Positions 9,501 through 15,938 of a DNA stretch of 41,991 bases are shown in pieces. The notes under the pieces are model-generated. The model searched no databases. It was not told the origin of the DNA and saw nothing but the letters and a program-made list of their open reading frames with translations. The stretch comes from Phenylobacterium sp. Lineage in GTDB: Bacteria; Pseudomonadota; Alphaproteobacteria; Caulobacterales; Caulobacteraceae. Both the position numbers and the translations under genes were made by a program. The stretch lies in assembly GCF_016793285.1 (NCBI RefSeq), contig NZ_JAEUMO010000104.1, positions 1 through 41,991 on the forward strand, given 5' to 3'. Numbering within the stretch: the first letter of the stretch is position 1; every line of letters begins with the position of its first letter.

Positions 9501-9830
9501 GCCGCGCAGGATACGCAGGTGGTGGACCGTGAGCGTGTCGGTGTCCGGGCTCCAGGCGAGCGACATGGCGCCGGCGGCCGACAGGCCGAGCGGGCTGCGG
9601 ATCTGCATCACCGTCTCGACGAATTCCGACTCGCCGTCCGGGCCCAGGTAGAGCTGCCGGTCGTCCAGCAGGACTCGGACCGGCGGGCCGTCATCCGACG
9701 CGGGCGGCGGCGGCCTGACCTCGGCGACCTTCACCCAGTCCGGGACAGGCCCGCGCAGCAGCTTGTCGCCGGCCGACGCCGGGGCCGCGACCAGGGTCAG
9801 GACGAACGCGAGCGACGCAACCTTACGCAT
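6546..9830 (-). CDS. DUF3857, transglutaminase-like and TPR repeat protein, exported (1094 aa)
   Basis: This is a large modular exported protein. Residues 1-20 form a signal peptide ending APASA. Residues from about 50 to 250 match the DUF3857 beta-rich domain. A transglutaminase-like core follows with the triad Cys335 (RRFGDCKAK), His378 (FDHVIV) and Asp393 (YWLDG), so the fold looks catalytically intact. From about residue 650 to the end there are around ten TPR-type helix pairs (for example ASFAWANRGNAYFWLGKYDLA). The DUF3857-transglutaminase pairing is common in Bacteroidetes and Proteobacteria, but its substrate is unknown. The long TPR tail suggests a protein-binding scaffold in the periplasm. 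The start has a GGGGGGAA ribosome site. Confidence 0.93.
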   Translation of the reverse strand: MRKVASLAFVLTLVAAPASAGDKLLRGPVPDWVKVAEVRPPPPASDDGPPVRVLLDDRQLYLGPDGESEFVETVMQIRSPLGLSAAGAMSLAWSPDTDTLTVHHLRILRGGQVIDVLAKQDFAVIRRETNLERAMLDGVLSATVQPEGVQAGDVIDLAYTRRRSDPVMQGRAEDTLFGRAGGKVDRMRLRAVWDSKREIAWTAGRGLDKPKVTRSGGRTEVTVDMKDVEPAKFVVGAPRRLYPTRDLAFSEFGSWAEVAALLEPHFTKGSELEPNSPLRAEAEKIRAASADPKVRASRALQLVEDQIRYLAVTLDNGGYVPAKADDTWRRRFGDCKAKTVMLLALLRELGIESEAALVDADGGERIAERPPGATAFDHVIVRAVIGGKVYWLDGTRSGDSDIDLLRVPRFGQALPLRPAGSTLIALVQAPLARPDSGIFLRIDASKGLDAPAPVHAELIMGGDMGQYMKLYSSTLPAADRDKQLMKAFSGYPGLEPKSVTIVSDPATGQSKLVMDGIGKMEWLPKSTGPRWLAVATGGLGSAAAFKREPGPGADAPWAVNGHPSWISSTFEVVLPEAGEGFRIEGGNVDRTVAGRAYLRRTKIEKGVATIETQIRTVADEFPNSEAEAAAEALKEMAKVRVGVRAPPYYQPTLADIAAWGAETPKAVEDYIQRGVRYAGANLRDKAIADFDKAVALDPKASFAWANRGNAYFWLGKYDLARADFAKALEIEPRNFVAVQGDGLLAMKERRYGDAAAAYGRAADLLPGNTFALAAQAQALWQLGEGDKALAVLDQALKGEPGDTRVRLLRYSILEARNQRDRALSDVDAAIKDSPDDSQLHLYRGAVLSRMNRRAEADAAFARAIALRPTPEAYLTRYGYRNPKDIDGRLSDLELAGKAGERPYAAARAEVLGDAARYDEALAVIDRALKAKVDDRELGRQRAEILLRAGRTAEAAKAIQRLRAEAAGDAGRLNSLCWLGGTRNHGLEAALADCDAALKLDPDSGAATDSRGLVLLRLNRLADALATYDAAAKLLPNNPETLYGRGLVRLRMGQAAEAEADFAAARAFGPYIDTVFDGWGLRAPQPAAPAKAAAS

Positions 9831-9884
9831 GTTCCCCCCAGGCGCTCGCGCGACGATAGCCCGCGCGGAGAGCGGCCGGAAGGC

Positions 9885-10382
9885 TCAGCCCTTGTGGATG
9901 GGGTCGATCCAGGCGACGCCTTCGGGCTTCTCGACCGGGTCGATGTCGAGGTTGACGACGACGGCGTCGGAGTCGGATCGGACGAGGACGCACGACAGCG
10001 GCTCGTCGGTCGAGGCGTTGATCTCCTGGTGCGGCACGTAGGGCGGCACGTAGATGAAGTCGCCCGGCCCGGCCTCGGCGGTGAACTCCAGGCGCTCGCC
10101 CCAGCGCATCCGGGCCTGGCCCGAGACCACGTAGATCACGCTTTCCAGCGGGCCGTGATGGTGGGCGCCCGTCTTGGCGTTGGCATGGATGTGGACGGCG
10201 CCGGCCCAAAGCTTCTGGGCCCCCATGCGCGCGCGGTCGATGGCCACGGTGCGGTCCATGCCGGGCGTGGTGGCGGTGACGGGGCCGAGCTGGTCGCCCG
10301 GCACGACGCGGACGCCGCTGTGCTTCCAGCCGTCTTCGGGGATGGTCGGGCCGCTCGGGGGCGGGACGTCGTCGTGGACCAT
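9885..10382 (-). CDS. Cupin domain protein (165 aa)
   Basis: This is a single-domain cupin. The first cupin motif is GAHHHGPLESVIYVVSG, with metal-binding histidines and glutamate. The second is GDFIYVPPYVPHQEIN, with the final His. It probably binds a divalent metal in the beta-barrel and may be a small-molecule-binding protein or dioxygenase/isomerase, but the substrate cannot be read from the sequence. No signal peptide is seen, so it is cytoplasmic. It sits between the large TPR gene and a palindromic repeat on its 5' side. Confidence 0.88.
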   Translation of the reverse strand: MVHDDVPPPSGPTIPEDGWKHSGVRVVPGDQLGPVTATTPGMDRTVAIDRARMGAQKLWAGAVHIHANAKTGAHHHGPLESVIYVVSGQARMRWGERLEFTAEAGPGDFIYVPPYVPHQEINASTDEPLSCVLVRSDSDAVVVNLDIDPVEKPEGVAWIDPIHKG

Positions 10383-10394
10383 GCCGGCACGCTA

Positions 10395-10430
10395 GAGCAT
10401 TCGGCGGTTCGCCTGAACCGTCGAATGCTC
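10395..10430. repeat. Intergenic palindromic repeat element (16-bp arms)
   Basis: The left arm GAGCATTCGGCGGTTC (10395-10410) and right arm GAACCGTCGAATGCTC (10415-10430) pair at 15 of 16 positions around a GCCT loop. The GAGCAT...ATGCTC ends resemble the short palindromic intergenic elements scattered through many alphaproteobacterial genomes. It lies 12 bases upstream of the cupin start and about 150 bases before the next PEPxxWA-CTERM gene. Confidence 0.65.
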
Positions 10431-10583
10431 GAGACCCTTGCTCCTCCGCAACGTCGGCGTCGGACACAACTTTGCCGTTATTCGCCGCGCCGGTGAGTTG
10501 TGATGACGATCCTCGCGGCGTCGTGCTGTCGTTCAGGGACAAGTCAGATGGGGGGCCCTACCAAGCATGGATGGAGGGGCCCG

Positions 10584-11270
10584 ATGAGGTCCGTGACATT
10601 GGCGGCGCTCGCTGCCGGGATATCGTTTGCAGGCGCCGCCGACGCGGCGGTGAACCTGATCACCAATGGCAGCTTCGAGACCGGTGACTTCACCGGCTGG
10701 ACCTACGCAGGCGTCACGCCCTCCGGGTTCCCGGCCGTGATCATCTCCTACGACACGCCGGCGGCCTATCCGATCGGCGCGTTCGGCGAGGCGGTGCCGC
10801 CGGACGACTCGGCCTCGGCCAGCCCCGACGCCGTGGGCGACCGCGCGGCGTACTTCGTGGCGGACGGAGCCACCGAGAGCCTGTCGCAGACCGTCCACCT
10901 CACGGCCGGCCTCTATACGATCGGCTTCTCGGTCTACGTGCCGCAGAACGGGTTCAACAACGCCGGGAACGCCACGTTCACGGGCACGATCGCCGGGGTG
11001 AACCTGGCGAACTTCACCGTGGACGGCTCGACGCCCGGCGTGTGGGTCCACTTCGCCGGGGTGGCCAATATCGCGAGCGAAGGCGACTACCTCAGCACCT
11101 TCACCTTCGCTTCGGCGCAGGGCGCGGCGGGCGATTTCGTGGTGGACCGGGCCTACATCGTGGCCGGCAACGCGGTTCCCGAGCCCTCGGCCTGGGCGTT
11201 GATGATCCTGGGCTTCGGCGGCGTCGGCGGGGCGCTCCGGGCGCGCCGCAACCTGCTCGCTGCAGCCTAG
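10584..11270 (+). CDS. PEPxxWA-CTERM sorting domain protein, beta-sandwich type (228 aa)
   Basis: The start MRSVTLAALAAGISFAGAADAA gives a clean Sec signal peptide, and GGAGGGG lies five bases upstream of the ATG. The mature protein begins VNLITNGSFETGDFTGW, the hallmark of carbohydrate-binding-like or DUF642-like beta-sandwich domains often fused to PEP-CTERM tails. It ends VPEPSAWALMILGFGG, a hydrophobic helix and basic residues (RARR). A role at the cell envelope or in extracellular matrix is likely but unproven. The frame is open further upstream, but the ribosome site and signal peptide fix the start here. Confidence 0.88.
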   Translation: MRSVTLAALAAGISFAGAADAAVNLITNGSFETGDFTGWTYAGVTPSGFPAVIISYDTPAAYPIGAFGEAVPPDDSASASPDAVGDRAAYFVADGATESLSQTVHLTAGLYTIGFSVYVPQNGFNNAGNATFTGTIAGVNLANFTVDGSTPGVWVHFAGVANIASEGDYLSTFTFASAQGAAGDFVVDRAYIVAGNAVPEPSAWALMILGFGGVGGALRARRNLLAAA

Positions 11271-11284
11271 GGCCTTGGGCGGGA

Positions 11285-11297
11285 CCCCGGTGCGGGG
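11285..11297. terminator. Weak GC hairpin between convergent genes
   Basis: CCCCG-GTG-CGGGG lies between the converging stops of the PEPxxWA-CTERM gene (11270) and the cyclophilin gene (11315). There is no T tract, so intrinsic termination is uncertain. Confidence 0.3.
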
Positions 11298-11314
11298 CTG
11301 GCCGGGGCTTCGTC

Positions 11315-12052
11315 CTACCTGGGCGGCGGCGCGGGCGTCGTCGCCGTCGTCGCGGGCGCCGGCGGCGGGACCGCAGGCGACGGCGGGGCGGTGTAGCGGC
11401 TGACGCGGGTGATCCGGACCGGCCTGATCAGCATCTCGCCCTTCATGGCGCCTTCGCCGCGGTTCGGATCGGTGGGCAGGACGATGATCTTGCGGATCAC
11501 CTCCAGGCCCTCGGTCACCTGGCCGAAGGCGGCGAAGCCGGGGTTGGCCGCCGGGTTCTTCCGGTCGGCGTCGAGATAGCTCATGTCGCCCAGCATGATC
11601 GACCAGTCGGCCTGGGCGGTGCCCGGCGCATGGCGCCCCATGGAGATGACGCCGTCCTTGCCGTGGGTCAGGCCGGTCTTGATCGTCGACTCGTGGGCGA
11701 TCGGCGGCAGCACCTTCTTCGGATCGTTCTGCAGGCCGCACTGCACGAGGCCGTAGTCGTCCCCGGCGTAGCCCTTGGGCTTGCTCGCCCGATAGCATGC
11801 CGCGCCGTTGAAGAGGCCGCGGTCGACGTACTTCAGATAGTTGGCCACCGAGATCGGGGCCTTGTCGGCGGCGAGTTCGACGATGAACGCGCCCTCGGTG
11901 GTCTCGACCTTCACCTTCGGGTTCGGCTTGGCGGGCGGCGCGGCGGCGGTCGCGGCGGGCGCGTCGGGGGGCGCCGGCGCAGCCGCCGGGGTCTGGGCCT
12001 GGGCCTGGGCGGTGGCGAGGAGGGCGGCGGCCGGGAAGAGCGTGCGGAACAT
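11315..12052 (-). CDS. Exported cyclophilin-type peptidyl-prolyl isomerase (245 aa)
   Basis: A signal peptide (MFRTLFPAAALLATAQAQAQ) is followed by a Pro/Ala-rich linker and a cyclophilin domain. Visible family features are VETTEGAFIVEL at the domain start, NYLKYVDRGLFNGAACYRA, KDGVISMGRHAPGTAQADWSIML and GFAAFGQVTEGLEVI. It should catalyse proline cis/trans isomerisation in the periplasm. The strand following the Asn/Gly insert diverges from E. coli PpiA and is nearer the bacterial periplasmic forms with Cys pairs (CYRASK...VQCGLQ). The C-terminus is a low-complexity Pro/Ala/Thr tail. It lies 21 bases downstream of the NTF2-like gene and is probably cotranscribed. Confidence 0.93.
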   Translation of the reverse strand: MFRTLFPAAALLATAQAQAQTPAAAPAPPDAPAATAAAPPAKPNPKVKVETTEGAFIVELAADKAPISVANYLKYVDRGLFNGAACYRASKPKGYAGDDYGLVQCGLQNDPKKVLPPIAHESTIKTGLTHGKDGVISMGRHAPGTAQADWSIMLGDMSYLDADRKNPAANPGFAAFGQVTEGLEVIRKIIVLPTDPNRGEGAMKGEMLIRPVRITRVSRYTAPPSPAVPPPAPATTATTPAPPPR

Positions 12053-12073
12053 GGCCAGGAAGCTAGCGCACGC

Positions 12074-12571
12074 TCAGCGGCCGCGACAGCGGATGTAGGT
12101 GTCGGTCTGGCCCTTCGACTTCAGCGCGCCGCCGGCCGAGACCAGCGTCTGGACGCGGCTGGCGCAGAGGCGGCGTTCGCCGCTCCGGATGCCGACGCTG
12201 GTCGTGACCTGCGCCGAACGGCCGTCGGGCGCGACGGCGACGCGGAAGACGCGGCTCGTCTCGTGCGACGGCGGCGCCTTGCGGATCTGCGTCCGCGCCG
12301 CCCTCAGCGTCGAGGTTCCGTAGGGCACGGGCGGCTTCAGGCCATTGTAGGCCTGGTCGGTGAAGGTGGCGTCCGGGGCGAAGGCCGCGAACCAGGCCTC
12401 GAGCCGGCGCGCGTTCCAGGCCTGCTCCTGTCTGGCGACGAACGCGCGGGCGTCGGTCTCGGTGATCCGGGGCTGGGCGCCGGCCGGCGTCGCGATCAGC
12501 AGGAGAAGAAGCGCGACGTAGCGCCTCCCTCTCCGGGGGCGCTGCCGGCCGCTGCCGACCGAGGGGGTCAT
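12074..12571 (-). CDS. NTF2/SnoaL-like exported protein (165 aa, start uncertain)
   Basis: The core ARAFVARQEQAWNARRLEAWFAAFAPDATFTD is typical of NTF2-like (SnoaL or DUF4440) cone-shaped folds, which may bind or isomerise small molecules. A hydrophobic export segment YVALLLLLIATPAGA precedes it. The start is unclear. An AGAGGGAGG resembling a ribosome site lies just before that segment but no start codon follows it. The ATG at 12571 gives a plausible signal peptide. An earlier ATG at 12652 lies three bases after the upstream EcsC stop, but adds a long Pro/Gly-rich leader. The whole leader coincides with a GC-rich inverted repeat, so the native start may have been displaced. Confidence 0.75.
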   Translation of the reverse strand: MTPSVGSGRQRPRRGRRYVALLLLLIATPAGAQPRITETDARAFVARQEQAWNARRLEAWFAAFAPDATFTDQAYNGLKPPVPYGTSTLRAARTQIRKAPPSHETSRVFRVAVAPDGRSAQVTTSVGIRSGERRLCASRVQTLVSAGGALKSKGQTDTYIRCRGR

Positions 12572-12628
12572 CCGCGTCTGGAGCGGACTCCCCCCGGGGC
12601 TCTGCGCCACTTCCCCCGACGGGGGAGG
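12524..12628. repeat. GC-rich dispersed-type repeat with inverted ends, overlapping a gene start
   Basis: About 105 bp begin CCTCCCTCTCCGGGGG and end CCCCCGACGGGGGAGG, so the outer ends are imperfect inverted copies. Inner GC palindromes (GCCGGCCGC, CCCCCCGGGG) occur too. The composition and ends resemble the short intergenic repeats found in Caulobacterales genomes. A shorter related piece is at 26349-26367. It encodes the N-terminal leader of the NTF2-like protein. Copy number in the genome cannot be judged here. Confidence 0.5.
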
Positions 12629-12655
12629 AACTAGAATGTGCGACCGCGCCATGGC

Positions 12656-13498
12656 CTACGAACGCGCCAGCCAGCGCATGCGGTAGCCGTTCATGGCGGT
12701 TTCGCCGAGCCGCTCCAGCAGCCGCCAGTTGACGATGGCCCCGATCGGCGCGCCGACCACCGGAATCATCTGGGCCATCTTCGCCAGGTCGATGTAGTCG
12801 CGATACTCCTGCTGGAACCGGCGCCAGTCGAAGTGCTCGTAGTCCTGCGGGTGCTCGCGGGCGTCCCAGTCCTCCAGGGCGTGGAAGACCTCGGCGCGGT
12901 GTCCGGCTCCGGAAAAGGCGAGCCGGAAGAGCGCCAGGATGAAGAGCCGCTCCTCGAAGGCGTCGGCCTCGCAGCCATAGACGGCCGACAGGTCGAACAG
13001 GAGCTTGATCTTGATGACCAGCAACGCGGGGAAGTCGGCCAGCGCCAGCCAGAACCCGCCCGCGCCGGCGACCCCGCCCTCCACCGCGGCGGTCTTGCGG
13101 TAGCCGTCGATGACCTCCAGCGCGCGGCGGTCGCGCTGGGCCAGCGAGGCGCCGATCAGCGGCGGGGCGGTGGTGAGGTCGGCGCCCGTCAGGATGGTGC
13201 GGGTCATGCCCTCGATGACGGTCGTCAGCGTGGCGTGGACCTGCTCGGGGATGATGCGGTTGATGCGGCCCTGCAGGCCGCGGGCGGCAAGGTCGAGCGG
13301 CCCGGCCGGCTTCAGGACCGCGGCGGTCCAGCGCGCGACCTCGGCGCGGGCCCAGGCCTCGTAGGCGGCGTCGCCGGCGCCGAAGGGCGGCTGGGGCCGG
13401 GCTATCTCAGGACCACCGCTTCGAGCACCCAGGCGGCGATCGCCGTGAGGAAGCTGCCGGCGAAGGCGCCGCGCACGAACGCGCCGTTGCGCTCCCAC
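12656..13498 (-). CDS. EcsC family protein (about 280 aa, start uncertain)
   Basis: The body of this protein matches the EcsC family: an early AAYEAWARAEVARW helix, a hydrophobic GGVAGAGGFWLALADFPALLVIKIKLLFDLS core, and a C-terminal AQMIPVVGAPIGAIVNW stretch. EcsC-type proteins are membrane-associated and poorly characterised. The start is not convincing. The coordinate given uses a GTG at 13498, and a further GTG exists at 13582, but the sequence between there and about 13400 is Arg-rich and overlaps a better-looking small gene in another frame. The true N-terminus is probably near IARPQPPFGAGD, where only a non-standard ATA is seen. Confidence 0.75.
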   Translation of the reverse strand: MGAQRRVRARRLRRQLPHGDRRLGARSGGPEIARPQPPFGAGDAAYEAWARAEVARWTAAVLKPAGPLDLAARGLQGRINRIIPEQVHATLTTVIEGMTRTILTGADLTTAPPLIGASLAQRDRRALEVIDGYRKTAAVEGGVAGAGGFWLALADFPALLVIKIKLLFDLSAVYGCEADAFEERLFILALFRLAFSGAGHRAEVFHALEDWDAREHPQDYEHFDWRRFQQEYRDYIDLAKMAQMIPVVGAPIGAIVNWRLLERLGETAMNGYRMRWLARS

Positions 13499-13551
13499 CA
13501 GATGCGCCGCGCGCGCATGCGTTGGGCTCGGTCGACCTTCCGTCTCTGCAT
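13402..13551 (-). CDS. Small single-pass membrane protein (49 aa)
   Basis: The reading frame from the ATG at 13551 to a TAG at 13402 gives a basic N-terminus (MQRRKVDRAQRMRARRIWW) and then a hydrophobic helix (GAFAGSFLTAIAAWVLEAVVL) ending in Arg. That topology fits a single membrane span with a cytoplasmic basic end. A GGGGAA lies about 11 bases upstream. It overlaps the uncertain 5' part of the EcsC gene in another frame and makes better protein sense than that frame does. I recognise no family. Confidence 0.5.
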   Translation of the reverse strand: MQRRKVDRAQRMRARRIWWERNGAFVRGAFAGSFLTAIAAWVLEAVVLR

Positions 13552-13696
13552 CGTCGTGCTGTTCCCCGCGGCTCGGCCGCACGTTCTAGCGTGGGAATCC
13601 GGCGGGCGGAACTCCGTGCTGTCCCCAGGGTCGGGCGGGCGTCGAAGGCCGGCGCGGACAGGTCCGGAGCCGCGCGCGCGCCCGGGATCGGCGGTC

Positions 13697-15010
13697 TCAT
13701 CTGAGGCCTGCGTCGGCCTGTGCGATGGCGGCGCGGAGCCAGCCGCTTTCGTTGGAGTTGCGCGACTGGGCGAGCAGGGCCTGCAGCGCGGCCTTGCGCA
13801 CCATCAAGCTGTCGCGGTGGCCGGGCTCGGCGGCGAGCGCGGCGCTGGTGAGGCGCAGCGCCAGCGCCGGCTTGCCGCCGGCGAGGATGGCCCTGGCGCG
13901 CAGCGCGATCGGGGCCGCGCCGCCGCCCAGCGCGACGAGTTCGGCCTCGGCCTCGGCGGGCGAGACCGCGTACATGGTCGCCGCATCGCCGTCGAACCAT
14001 CCGGCGTAGCCCTCGTAGATGCCGCGCACCGACCAGGCGATCTGGCCGTAGCCTTCGCCGACGTCGAGCGCCGGCGGCAGCTTGACGGTGCGCATCAGCT
14101 CGAAGACGCCCTTGCCCTCGTTCATGCCCCGCACGGTGGCGTCATGCACGTAGAGGATGGCGTCGCGGTACTGGGTGAGCTGACGGCGGACTTCGGCCGC
14201 CCCGACGACCGGCCGGCCGTGGCTGGGCAGCATGATCTCGGGATTCAGCGCCAGCACCTTGTCGATGGACTCCACGTAGTCGAGCGCCTTGCGCGTCGGC
14301 GTGCCCCTGAGCGTGTAGAGGTTGGGGAACGAGTCGTAGAAGTTGTCGCCGACGAAGGCGGCCTTCAGCTCCGGGATCCAGACCGTGGCGTGGTCGGGCG
14401 TCTCGCCGGGCGTGGCGAGCACGCGGAAGGTGAGGTCGCCGACCTTGAACGTGGTCTCGTGCTCGAAGAGCACGTCGGCCAGTCGGGGCGCGGCGTGGTT
14501 GCCGGGGTTCGGGTTCTCGCCGCCGCGGGCCTCGGGGCTCAGGCCGAACTGGGCGGCGTTGCGGCGGGTGTAGAAGCCCGAGAGCCGGGTCATGTAGTTG
14601 CGGAACTCGACACTGTTCGCCTGCTCCACGACCTTCGTGCCGGCCTCGCGCCAGAGCGGCACGCCGCCCGTGTGGTCGCCATGGGCGTGGGTCAGCACGA
14701 TGTAGCGGACGGGCGCCTTCGAGACTGTGCGCAGCAGCTCGCGGTGGCGCCTGGCCGGCTGGGCGCTGGACGTGTCGATGACCACGTCGCCGGCCCGCGT
14801 GGTGACCAGGTAGGTGTTGCCGAAGCCGATGGCCTGATGGATGCGCCCGCCCGCGAAATGCAGCGCCTCCTTCTGGTTGGCGCCGGACGTGGTGGGCTGG
14901 GCCGCGCCGGGGGCGCCGTCGGGCGCGGGGGCGCCCAGGGCGCCGTCCTGTGCATGCGCCAGGGCGGGCGCGGCGACGAGCAGCGCGGCGGCGATAGCGG
15001 CGAGACGCAT
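13697..15010 (-). CDS. Exported MBL-fold hydrolase, alkyl sulfatase-like (437 aa)
   Basis: A signal peptide (MRLAAIAAALLVAAPALAHA) precedes a metallo-beta-lactamase domain with the zinc motif THAHGDH (His108, His110, Asp112, His113), later metal-ligand motifs ATPGETPDH and LPSHGRP, and VGDNFYDSFPNLY between. The stretch YGQIAWSVRGIYEGYAGWFDGD is characteristic of the alkyl sulfatase (SdsA/BDS1) dimerisation region, and the C-terminus is helical and TPR-like. Members cleave sulfate esters or are uncharacterised. The protein is shorter than SdsA1 (about 650 aa) and lacks an obvious sterol-carrier domain. It stands alone, with 145 bases to the next gene on that strand. Confidence 0.85.
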   Translation of the reverse strand: MRLAAIAAALLVAAPALAHAQDGALGAPAPDGAPGAAQPTTSGANQKEALHFAGGRIHQAIGFGNTYLVTTRAGDVVIDTSSAQPARRHRELLRTVSKAPVRYIVLTHAHGDHTGGVPLWREAGTKVVEQANSVEFRNYMTRLSGFYTRRNAAQFGLSPEARGGENPNPGNHAAPRLADVLFEHETTFKVGDLTFRVLATPGETPDHATVWIPELKAAFVGDNFYDSFPNLYTLRGTPTRKALDYVESIDKVLALNPEIMLPSHGRPVVGAAEVRRQLTQYRDAILYVHDATVRGMNEGKGVFELMRTVKLPPALDVGEGYGQIAWSVRGIYEGYAGWFDGDAATMYAVSPAEAEAELVALGGGAAPIALRARAILAGGKPALALRLTSAALAAEPGHRDSLMVRKAALQALLAQSRNSNESGWLRAAIAQADAGLR

Positions 15011-15146
15011 GACCTGATCCTTCCAAAGGCGGCCGGAGGATCGAGAGGGGCCCCGGCGGGGTCAAGCCGGCGCCAGGAGTTGATCCGATGGCTGGGGGCT
15101 ATAGGGTCGGCTCCGATAGCCGGGGGCTGTTGGGGAGCGTTGCGTC

Positions 15147-15332
15147 TTGTCCGGCGACCCTGCCTCCGGCGATGGAGGCGTGGCTGAGTTCGTCCGCGAC
15201 CACATGCGCTCGGTCTGGGCGGTGCAACTGCTGCTGCGCCTGAGGCGGGACTCCGCGCACTGCTGGTCGCCCGAGGCGCTGGTCGCCGAACTGCGCGCCT
15301 CGAAGAACCTGCGGCGCGGATGGCCCTCCTGA
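15147..15332 (+). pseudogene. Probable truncated winged-helix-type gene (61 codons)
   Basis: The reading frame encodes VAEFVRDHMRSVWAVQLLLRLRRD...CWSPEALVAELRASKNL and then stops after RRGWPS. The N-terminal part looks like the first helices of a winged-helix domain found in small caulobacterial proteins, in which the recognition helix and wing would follow ELRAS. Here the wing and C-terminal portion are missing, and neither other frame continues it. I read this as the remnant of a longer gene, though a genuine short protein cannot be excluded. The start is a TTG at 15147, with a GTG at 15179 as an alternative. Confidence 0.45.
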
Positions 15333-15367
15333 CGTGGCGGAGCGGCGCCTTCCGGTTCCGGGCGATC

Positions 15368-15389
15368 AGCCTCCGCTCGCGCGGAGGCT
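15368..15389. terminator. Hairpin between convergent genes
   Basis: AGCCTCCGC-TCGC-GCGGAGGCT has perfect 9-bp arms. It sits six bases beyond the SRPBCC gene stop (15396, reverse strand) and 35 bases beyond the truncated plus-strand gene. No T tract follows on either strand, so termination may be weak or Rho-assisted. Confidence 0.45.
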
Positions 15390-15395
15390 CGCCGG

Positions 15396-15890
15396 TCACT
15401 TCGCTTCGGCCTGGGTCTTCATGGCCTTCATCACGCCTGCGAACATCGTCCCGCGGCGGGTCTTGTTGGCCTCGCGCTGGTCGGCCGCGACCGAGGTCTG
15501 GTCGAAGAACAGGGTGTAGACGAGCTTTGAGCTCTTCTTGTCCACCGGCCGGATCTCGACGGTGCCGTGGTAGAGGATCGCCGGGTTCACGTCGGCGTAG
15601 GTGTAGGAGAGCGGCGTCGTCGCGACGACCACCTCCTCGATGCGCCCGGCGATCTTGCGCACGGCGCCCAGTTCGCTGTCCTTGCCCTGGGTGACCTCGC
15701 AGGGCACCGCGCCGGCCGGGTTCAGCCACTTGCCGATGTCGCAGTAGCCCTTGACCTTGGCCCAGGCCGTCTCGGCCGGGACGCTCAGCGGCAATTCCTG
15801 GACGATCGTCACGTAGTCGCCGGCGGCGTTCGCGCCGCCCGCCAGGCCGAGGGCCGCGACGGCCGCGGCGATCCCGAGCTTCAGTTTCAT
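15396..15890 (-). CDS. Exported SRPBCC (START-like) family protein (164 aa)
   Basis: Residues 1-22 (MKLKLGIAAAVAALGLAGGANA) form a signal peptide. The mature part follows the SRPBCC pattern: an opening strand IVQELPLSVPAETAWAKVKGYCDIGKWLNP, then GAVRKIAGRIEEVVVATTPLSYTYAD, and a C-terminal long helix (MFAGVMKAMKTQAEAK). This fold has a deep hydrophobic ligand-binding cavity. Two cysteines (in GYCDIG and VPCEV) could form a disulfide in the periplasm. The ligand is unknown. Export of this usually cytoplasmic fold is somewhat unusual. It lies 48 bases downstream of the 71-aa gene. Confidence 0.85.
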   Translation of the reverse strand: MKLKLGIAAAVAALGLAGGANAAGDYVTIVQELPLSVPAETAWAKVKGYCDIGKWLNPAGAVPCEVTQGKDSELGAVRKIAGRIEEVVVATTPLSYTYADVNPAILYHGTVEIRPVDKKSSKLVYTLFFDQTSVAADQREANKTRRGTMFAGVMKAMKTQAEAK

Positions 15891-15938
15891 TCACCTGCTC
15901 CCCATGGGTCTTGCCGGAGCATACCCATGCTTCCGAGG

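Noticed and set aside
12638-15187. 849-codon open frame on the plus strand
   Set aside because: It lies antisense to EcsC and the metallo-hydrolase. It has no domain and no plausible start.
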